Under the pieces are notes generated by a model. The model was not told the DNA's origin, did no database searches, and saw only the letters and a list, made by a program, of their open reading frames with translations. This document shows, one piece after another, positions 13,940-17,681 of a DNA stretch of 17,681 nucleotides. The stretch lies in contig JACQNQ010000012.1 in NCBI GenBank assembly GCA_016202965.1, positions 1-17,681 of the forward strand, read 5' to 3'. Source of the stretch: Candidatus Zambryskiibacteriota bacterium. GTDB taxonomy: Bacteria > Patescibacteriota > Minisyncoccia > Phycocordibacterales > DATDWN01. Numbering within the stretch: position 1 is the first letter of the stretch; each line of letters opens with the position of its first letter. The position numbers were made by a program, and so were the translations under genes.

Positions 13940-14350
13940 ATGAGTAATTTAATTAATTGGTTTACAAAAAGAAAAATTCTATACATAGGTTTAATCGGTA
14001 TCCTAATTTTCCTCTTCTCTTATTTTAGTAAAGATCTAGGTATATGTTCACATGGAGCAACATATTGTGGTGATTACAGTGAATTTTTATCTGTGTATTT
14101 CTTACCTACTATTTCAGTTTTTATTTTCTCATTAGTTACTTTCAAACTAAAAGAAACAACTTTTTATTCATGGAGAAGTTTCTCCATGTGGGCAATTCCT
14201 CTTTCTCTTATAATTATTACCTTTTTACCAATGAGAACCCATGGTCTCGATTTCTTTCCAGTACTTAAAGGTAACACAATACTTTTTTTAACAATTATTT
14301 ATTCTATTATTTCTCTCATTCTAATTCTCTATAAATCTATTAAAAAATAA
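13940..14350 (+). CDS. Multi-pass membrane protein, unknown function
   Basis: A 136-residue hydrophobic protein with about four membrane helices: ILYIGLIGILIFLFSYF, YFLPTISVFIFSLVTF, MWAIPLSLIIITFLP and TILFLTIIYSIISLILILY. A short extracytoplasmic loop contains two Cys (GICSHGATYCGDY) that could pair. The C-terminus is KSIKK, probably cytoplasmic. It begins 14 bases after the hydrolase stop without a ribosome site, so it may be co-transcribed with the secreted hydrolase. I do not recognise the family, and the composition is much more AT-rich than its left neighbour. Confidence 0.75.
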   Translation: MSNLINWFTKRKILYIGLIGILIFLFSYFSKDLGICSHGATYCGDYSEFLSVYFLPTISVFIFSLVTFKLKETTFYSWRSFSMWAIPLSLIIITFLPMRTHGLDFFPVLKGNTILFLTIIYSIISLILILYKSIKK

Positions 14351-14473
14351 TTCTGAATTAAGCAAAATTAAACAAGAACCGTCTTGTCTGGCAGTAGAAT
14401 ATTGTTTGTCGTCTCTTTCGCAATGTCCGTCCTCTTCCTCCTCATCTTCCTCATCCTCATCATTTATAAACAT
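14321..14473 (-). CDS. Candidate acidic 50-residue protein with strong ribosome site
   Basis: On the minus strand GGAGG (14478-14482) lies four bases before an ATG at 14473. The product starts MFINDEDEEDEEEEDGHCER and runs 50 residues; the second half is ordinary in composition. It overlaps the 3' end of the membrane-protein gene by 30 bases. The ribosome site resembles those of the other accessory small genes here, but the acidic run comes from a simple-sequence tract, so the gene is uncertain. The opposite strand of the same tract can encode a hydrophobic peptide (separate entry). Confidence 0.35.
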   Translation of the reverse strand: MFINDEDEEDEEEEDGHCERDDKQYSTARQDGSCLILLNSELFFNRFIEN

Positions 14474-14491
14474 TTCTCCTCCAAAAAATAA
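14384..14491 (+). CDS. Candidate membrane microprotein (35 or 22 residues)
   Basis: From TTG at 14384 or ATG at 14423 the frame encodes a single hydrophobic helix with a basic C-terminus: MSVLFLLIFLILIIYKHFSS followed by KK. This looks like a natural membrane peptide, but there is no ribosome site or clear promoter, and the tract is a low-complexity pyrimidine repeat (TCC/TCA units). It competes with the minus-strand acidic ORF for the same DNA. Confidence 0.25.
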   Translation: MSGSRILFVVSFAMSVLFLLIFLILIIYKHFSSKK

Positions 14492-14525
14492 TCATAAACA
14501 ATTGTAAACAAACATAGGATTAATT

Positions 14526-14581
14526 CTGACAAAATCTTACCACTTCTTTGCGACCGCAAAGAAGTGGTAAGATTTTGTCAG
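14526..14581. repeat. Near-perfect palindrome, 27-base arms with two-base spacer
   Basis: The left arm begins CTGACAAAATCTTACC and ends TTTGCG; the right arm is its exact complement after a two-base AC spacer. There is no terminal U-tract. It may separate the hydrolase region from the island or act as a terminator or cruciform. Confidence 0.85.
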
Positions 14582-14650
14582 TCATAAGATATTGACTTTT
14601 TAGTTTGAGTTTAAAAAGTTTAGTAACATCTAGAAATAAAGTGATTTTTA

Positions 14651-14659
14651 TGATAATAT
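14651..14659 (+). promoter_or_regulatory. Extended -10 before the interrupted RadC-like frame
   Basis: TGATAATAT, six bases before the ATG at 14666: the same geometry as at the helicase gene and the 1371 ORF. Confidence 0.55.
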
Positions 14660-14665
14660 CAAAAA

Positions 14666-15028
14666 ATGAATTTAATTAAAACTAAAATTAAAAATCTATA
14701 TCAAAAAGGAGAATTATATTGAGATTCTGAAATAAAAAATATGAAAATTAAGGACTTACCAAAAGTCGACAGGCCGAGGGAGAAGCTTATTGCCAAAGGA
14801 GCCGAGAATCTCAAAGATTCAGAGCCTTTGGCTACTCTCTTACGAACCGGCAAGGCCGGGAAAATCTCAATTAAACAAATCCAAGAGCGGAATTACAACC
14901 TGAACTTCAAAAACCCCAACGGCAAATCCGCCGCCGTCCACAAATCCCCGGAGGAGTTGGTTGGGAAAATTGAAGGGAAAGAGCGAAAGATAACGGAGAT
15001 ACTAGGGGAAATTAGAAAACAGATATAA
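14666..15028 (+). pseudogene. RadC N-terminus / HsdM C-terminus chimera with upstream TGA
   Basis: From the ATG at 14741 a 95-residue ORF has two unrelated halves. Residues 1 to about 41 (MKIKDLPKVDRPREKL ... LATLLRTGKAGK) match the N-terminal helical domain of RadC/UPF0758 proteins. Residues about 42-95 (ISIKQIQERNYNLNFKNPNG, then SPEELVGKIEGKERKI) match the C-terminal tail of type I restriction HsdM (N6-adenine methyltransferase) subunits. Neither the RadC metal-binding JAMM domain nor the methyltransferase NPPF/Y core is present. The same frame extends upstream to an ATG at 14666 that has a leaderless-type promoter, but is cut by TGA at 14720-14722. The simplest reading is a deletion-fusion remnant of radC and hsdM, later closed by a good terminator. 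An expressed small fusion is possible. Confidence 0.7.
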
Positions 15029-15031
15029 AAC

Positions 15032-15053
15032 AGCCGCCACAAGGCGGCTTTTT
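15032..15053 (+). terminator. Terminator after the RadC/HsdM remnant
   Basis: AGCCGCC and GGCGGCT pair around ACAA and are followed by five T. A textbook Rho-independent terminator four bases after the stop. Confidence 0.9.
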
Positions 15054-15061
15054 CTACCCCC

Positions 15062-15090
15062 TTGACAGCAAAAATCTATAAGCTTATACT
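15062..15090 (+). promoter_or_regulatory. Distal cassette promoter
   Basis: TTGACA (perfect -35), 17 bases, TATACT. Transcription would begin near 15097 and leave a leader of about 80 bases before the first cassette gene. It is the best promoter match in the window. Confidence 0.8.
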
Positions 15091-15142
15091 TCAGTAGTAG
15101 CTTAACGATTCGCACAAAAAGAACAGAACTTACTTGAAGCAC

Positions 15143-15171
15143 TTGACTTAATATTATTAACCAATTAAAAT
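15143..15171 (+). promoter_or_regulatory. Proximal cassette promoter (leaderless)
   Basis: TTGACT, 17 bases, TAAAAT, ending seven bases before the ATG at 15179, so a transcript from here would start at the start codon. With the distal promoter the cassette could make both leadered and leaderless mRNA. Confidence 0.7.
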
Positions 15172-15178
15172 ACCTACT

Positions 15179-15436
15179 ATGGATAATGAAAAAAACACCG
15201 AAAACAAAGTGGTTCTAGAGCTTAACAAACGCCTGGGGGTAGTAATATCGATTCTTCTGCGCATGCTACCGCGGGAAGGGTCGAGCATGAATCTTAAGGA
15301 GCAAGTAAGAATATTAGATAATCTCGGTATTCGTCCACGCGATATTGCCGAAATCTTAGGTCGAACCCAGACCCATATTACCAAGGAGTTAGCTGGGCTC
15401 CGTAAAGAAAAAGTACAAAAAAATGAAAAGAAATAA
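15179..15436 (+). CDS. Cassette protein A: small helix + HTH protein
   Basis: 85 residues, first gene of a packed six-gene unit. Residues 10-30 (KVVLELNKRLGVVISILLRM) form an amphipathic, leucine-rich helix suited to oligomerisation. Residues about 39-76 (LKEQVRILDNLGIRPRDIAE, then ILGRTQTHITKELAGLRKEK) form a clear helix-turn-helix resembling sigma-70 region 4 or small phage-type regulators, with ILGRTQTHI at the recognition position. The C-terminus is basic. No ribosome site; the ATG lies seven bases after a -10. It overlaps gene B by 14 bases. The next three genes share this plan. DNA binding is inferred; target and role are unknown. Confidence 0.8.
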   Translation: MDNEKNTENKVVLELNKRLGVVISILLRMLPREGSSMNLKEQVRILDNLGIRPRDIAEILGRTQTHITKELAGLRKEKVQKNEKK

Positions 15437-15671
15437 GAAAAATCAATCGAACATTCAGCAGGATTTTTTACTCGCACGATTAGATACGATAATTGTACTT
15501 TTAAGCGAGTTGCTTCGGCAATTTTCGAAAGATAAGACGTCTGCACAAAACGCCAGAGAGAAGTCGGCCGCGGTGCTTGTGGCTGGCGGATTGACGCAAG
15601 AGCGGACTGCTAAGTTATTGGGCATGCAGAAAAAAATAGTTGTAAAAGCAACTAAACATACAAAAATATGA
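15423..15671 (+). CDS. Cassette protein B: small helix + HTH protein
   Basis: 82 residues, beginning inside the end of gene A (14-base overlap) and ending by an ATGA overlap with gene C, so its translation is probably coupled. A basic, polar N-terminus is followed by a hydrophobic helix (FLLARLDTIIVLLSELLRQF, 15-34), a charged linker, and a second half (KSAAVLVAGGLTQERTAKLL, then GMQKKIVVKATKHTKI, 47-82) with the helix, glycine turn and helix spacing of an HTH. GLTQERTAKLLG corresponds to GIRPRDIAEILG of protein A. Same plan as A, C and D, with strongly diverged sequence. Function unknown. Confidence 0.75.
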   Translation: MKRNKKNQSNIQQDFLLARLDTIIVLLSELLRQFSKDKTSAQNAREKSAAVLVAGGLTQERTAKLLGMQKKIVVKATKHTKI

Positions 15672-15895
15672 AAGAGAAAAATCAAGAATTATTATTGGAG
15701 CAGATCTCAAAAAAATTAAGTGCTCTCATATCTCTTTCGCTCATGGAGGACATTAAGAATATGACAAATGAAAAGGGCGTGGAAATATTGGACCGATTCG
15801 ATCTAAGTAATCAAGATATGGCAGATATTTTACAAACTACTAGGTCCACAGTCGAGGTGCTTAAAAGTCGCATTAAAAGTAAAAAGAAAAAATAA
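15668..15895 (+). CDS. Cassette protein C: small helix + HTH protein
   Basis: 75 residues. The start overlaps the stop of gene B (ATGA). The N-terminal helix LLLEQISKKLSALISLSLME (8-27) matches the leucine pattern of A, B and D. The C-terminal part KGVEILDRFDLSNQDMADIL, then QTTRSTVEVLKSRIKSKKKK, is an HTH: DLSNQDMADIL aligns with GIRPRDIAEIL of protein A. The chain ends in a lysine run. No ribosome site. It is one base from gene D. Likely a DNA-binding paralogue; the four together may form hetero-oligomers, which is inference. Confidence 0.78.
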   Translation: MKEKNQELLLEQISKKLSALISLSLMEDIKNMTNEKGVEILDRFDLSNQDMADILQTTRSTVEVLKSRIKSKKKK

Positions 15896-15896
15896 T

Positions 15897-16097
15897 ATGG
15901 ACAAAAAATTAATTAAATTACTTGAAGATATAAAGAAACTTGTTATTCTCCAACTTGTAAAAGGCGAGGCGCCCGCCTCAACAAAAGAGGTAGGAGACGC
16001 GCTTGGAATTACTGGGAGGGCAGTTCAGAACATCGCGACAGCTTCTAAAAAACCAAGAAAGAAAAAGAGTAAAAAGACTAAGAAGGGCAAGAAATAA
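15897..16097 (+). CDS. Cassette protein D: small helix + HTH protein with lysine-rich tail
   Basis: 66 residues, the shortest of the four. An N-terminal helix MDKKLIKLLEDIKKLVILQL is followed directly by a winged or plain HTH (STKEVGDALGITGRAVQNIA, 28-47) in which GITGRAVQNI corresponds to the recognition helix region, and then by a very basic tail (KKPRKKKSKKTKKGKK) suited to non-specific DNA binding. The gene begins one base after C and ends three bases before the next gene. Part of the same unit; function unknown. Confidence 0.75.
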   Translation: MDKKLIKLLEDIKKLVILQLVKGEAPASTKEVGDALGITGRAVQNIATASKKPRKKKSKKTKKGKK

Positions 16098-16100
16098 TTT

Positions 16101-16679
16101 ATGACAAACCAGCTCAACTCTAACATAATGGATGTTCTAACGAAAAAGACCGGCAAAACGGCTAATAAGATTCGGCCGCGCCTATCTGAGTTGCGTCGCA
16201 AACATAGTGGCCTCACAATGAACGCCGCTGCGCAGATGTACGCTCAGTCACACGGCACGTCCATTATGGGGAAGCTTGGTCAGGAAGATCGTCAGTCGCT
16301 TGCCACCGTACAGGCCATCACTCAAGTGAGTGTCTCTAATGTATCAAAAGTGGATAAGCGAACATTGATAAACAATTCACCTGTGCACAACCTCTCTTTC
16401 GGCGACAGGAATACGGTCAGTCAAAATGTGGTAATCATAGATGACAACCTCGCTGCCTTGGTTAAGCAGATAGACAAAAGTGGTGCGCTCACGGATGACG
16501 AAAAAAATGACTATAAGTCCGACATCGATACTATTGCGAGTCAGATTGGCAAGAGCAAACCAAATCGGTCGATCATCAAAGCTGCGTGGGAGGGAGTAAA
16601 GGTGTTGGCCGACATCGAGGGTTTTGTGCAATTAGTGGCGCGAATTGTTCCTTTGATTGATGCTTTTTTGCCAAAATAA
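16101..16679 (+). CDS. Cassette protein E: three-part 192-residue protein, possible effector
   Basis: Starts three bases after gene D. N-terminal part (about 8-60): MDVLTKKTGKTANKIRPRLS, then LRRKHSGLTMNAAAQMYAQS and HGTSIM. This three-helix pattern resembles the segment preceding the OB folds of archaeal RPA-like proteins (KTG-, -L-EKK---GGL-, --A---LA-ELG). A middle linker contains GDRNTVSQNV (101-110), a pattern I recall from several defence-associated proteins. The C-terminal part starts with a charged helical stretch (LAALVKQIDKSGALTDDEKN), passes SKPNRSIIKAAWEG and ends with a hydrophobic amphipathic segment (FVQLVARIVPLIDAFLPK). That layout recalls the C-termini of AbiTii-like proteins. 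A membrane-active or oligomerising end is possible. Family names here are analogies, not matches. The next gene starts two bases later. Confidence 0.75.
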   Translation: MTNQLNSNIMDVLTKKTGKTANKIRPRLSELRRKHSGLTMNAAAQMYAQSHGTSIMGKLGQEDRQSLATVQAITQVSVSNVSKVDKRTLINNSPVHNLSFGDRNTVSQNVVIIDDNLAALVKQIDKSGALTDDEKNDYKSDIDTIASQIGKSKPNRSIIKAAWEGVKVLADIEGFVQLVARIVPLIDAFLPK

Positions 16680-16681
16680 AT

Positions 16682-17650
16682 ATGACCAACAAGCCAGAGG
16701 CAAAAATACAAAGCCATAAAGATACAATTGTAAAAATTCATTTCCCCGATGAGATTAGTATTGAGTTAGTTCAGGCGAATGAGCTACGCCATTATGAAAT
16801 TTTTACATGGTCTGCATCTCTTTTGGCGACTATAGCTGTCGGATTCTGGACGGCTTATTTTACTACTTCCAGAAGTAGTCAGTTACTTTGGACAGCAATA
16901 ACTGCATCTGCGATTTTTGTGCTTTCCTTGGGCGTAGCTATTTATTATCGTAGAAAAGTTTATCATGGCAGTTTGATTAAAACTACAACCCTAGCCGATT
17001 TGTTAAGACGGGGAAATAATATGACCTACCCAACAAACCCCAGTAGTAGAGCAGGGCTCACTACGGGGCACAGAAAACTCGGAGAGGTTTGCGAAATTTC
17101 TTCCGGCGTATCTGTACCAAAAGCGGAAATGAAATCGGTTGGTAAGTTTAAGATCATCAAAAACCGAGACTATAACGAGAATGAAATATCTTGGCATAAC
17201 GACGAAAATGGATGGACCGATAGAGAAGTTTCAGAAAACAAACTTCTGAAAGTTGGCGACAGTCTCTTAATAAATGCTGCTCACAACAAAAGTCATGTCG
17301 CGAGCAAAACTGGTTATGTGGTGATGCTCAAATACCCACGGGTAGTTACAAGTGGTGAGGTGATGGTTATCAGAGCGAAGAAAGGATTGATTCTCCCAGA
17401 AATTATTCATTTTCAGCTTCAAAATTCAGTATTTATCAATCAGTTAAAAGAACTGATCGATGGTATCCATTTATATCCTAAAGATGTAGCGAATATCAAA
17501 ATCCCGCTTCCGCCAATCGCGGAACAGAGGAAAATTGTGGCGAGATTGGAGGGGTTGTTGGGGAAAATTAAGGAGACCAAGCGCTTGCGCGCCGGGAGCG
17601 AAACAGCCGCTCAAAACCTTCTCCCCGCCGAACTCCACTTAACTATTTAA
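16682..17650 (+). CDS. Chimera: two-TM cassette protein F fused to an HsdS C-terminal half
   Basis: One uninterrupted 322-residue frame. Residues 1-110: a soluble start (DTIVKIHFPDEISIELVQAN, then ELRHYEIF), two membrane helices (about 41-60 and 68-88), and YYRRKVYHGSLIKTTTLADL, a layout typical of small two-TM accessory proteins. After a junction (about 111-130), residues 131-322 are a type I restriction specificity half-subunit: KLGEVCEISSGVSV, one target-recognition domain, IKIPLPPIAEQRKIVARLEG, and the conserved helix ending in LLPAELHL. A complete HsdS has two recognition domains; only one is present. An internal ATG at 17021 with a weak GGGGA upstream could start the HsdS part alone. 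No hsdM or hsdR is complete in the window. Likely a recombination product; a half-HsdS could still dimerise if an HsdM exists elsewhere. Confidence 0.75.
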   Translation: MTNKPEAKIQSHKDTIVKIHFPDEISIELVQANELRHYEIFTWSASLLATIAVGFWTAYFTTSRSSQLLWTAITASAIFVLSLGVAIYYRRKVYHGSLIKTTTLADLLRRGNNMTYPTNPSSRAGLTTGHRKLGEVCEISSGVSVPKAEMKSVGKFKIIKNRDYNENEISWHNDENGWTDREVSENKLLKVGDSLLINAAHNKSHVASKTGYVVMLKYPRVVTSGEVMVIRAKKGLILPEIIHFQLQNSVFINQLKELIDGIHLYPKDVANIKIPLPPIAEQRKIVARLEGLLGKIKETKRLRAGSETAAQNLLPAELHLTI

Positions 17651-17659
17651 CTTTCTATT

Positions 17660-17681
17660 CGCTTATTCGTACGAATAAGCG
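17660..17681. repeat. Perfect palindrome at the right edge
   Basis: CGCTTATTCGT and its complement, 22 bases with no spacer, ten bases after the chimera stop. It reaches the last base of the window and may extend beyond. Probably a terminator or another intergenic palindrome of the kind seen at 8650, 10503 and 14526. Confidence 0.7.

Larger units (their letters stand above)
14351..14740. other. 390-base stretch without a firm gene
   Basis: It holds a pyrimidine-rich tract with two competing small ORFs, a long hairpin at 14526-14581, an extended -10 at 14651-14659, and an 18-codon frame from the ATG at 14666 that ends in TGA and then continues in the same frame into the RadC-like chimera. No RNA gene is recognised. 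Confidence 0.6.

Noticed and set aside
14720..14722. TGA recoded as an amino acid (as in some candidate phyla)
   Set aside because: smc, trmD and the zinc-ribbon gene end naturally with TGA at family-typical positions, so TGA is a stop here.
14351..15178. tRNA or other structured RNA gene in the sparse region
   Set aside because: No cloverleaf, TTCGAATC-like T-arm or CCA end was seen; the structure is explained by one hairpin and one terminator.
15179..16097. Toxin-antitoxin module
   Set aside because: Four HTH-like proteins in a row without a recognisable toxin fold; proteins E and F are not known toxins by sequence.

Overview
The window looks like a chromosome segment of a small-genome bacterium, most likely of the Candidate Phyla Radiation (Patescibacteria, Parcubacteria-like). 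The clues are AT-rich DNA, very short intergenic spaces, a shortened SMC, housekeeping genes of the ancestral rnc-smc ... rpsP-khpA-trmD neighbourhood that is still collinear but broken up, an RNase R beside them, an LCAT-like exported hydrolase and a Pif1-type helicase with a C-terminal HTH. TGA is an ordinary stop here (smc, trmD and the zinc-ribbon gene all end with it). The lineage is my inference, not a database result.

Layout. 1-276: C-terminal part of a NUDIX-like hydrolase. 335-1024: rnc. 1073-1285 (minus): ribbon-helix-helix-like small protein. 1371-3799: a 45-residue leaderless ORF followed by a mini-SMC without a recognisable hinge. 3826-4035: zinc-ribbon microprotein. 4078-6081 (minus): rnr, divergent from rpsP (6151) with overlapping -35 elements. 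6610-6933: khpA. 7058-7834: an exported or anchored protein plus a 27-residue membrane microprotein. 7926-8648: trmD. 8778-10457: Pif1-like helicase. 10464-10566: three stacked palindromes. 10623-13925: large LCAT-like secreted hydrolase. 13940-14350: multi-TM protein. 14351-14740: small candidate ORFs, a 56-bp hairpin and an interrupted leader frame. 14741-17650: a rearranged accessory island.

The island is the most unusual part. It starts with a chimeric ORF (RadC N-terminus joined to a type I HsdM C-terminus) and ends with another chimera (a two-TM protein joined to the C-terminal half of an HsdS specificity subunit). Between them is a tightly packed cassette: four successive small proteins, each with an N-terminal helix and a helix-turn-helix (15179-16097), then a 192-residue three-part protein, then the two-TM segment. 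Gene spacings are -14, -4, +1, +3 and +2 bases, and two good promoters precede the cassette. This could be an undescribed, possibly defence-related, multi-gene system with a DNA-binding array and a membrane component. Function is inference only.

Two themes run through the window. First, most genes lack a Shine-Dalgarno sequence and instead have an extended -10 (TG-N-TANNNT) ending 6-7 bases before the start codon, which implies leaderless mRNAs; a minority of small accessory genes carry strong GGAGG ribosome sites. Second, several housekeeping proteins (SMC, RNase R twice, bS16, TrmD) carry short in-frame insertions made of palindromic or repeated GC-rich DNA, two of which share a recognisable core.
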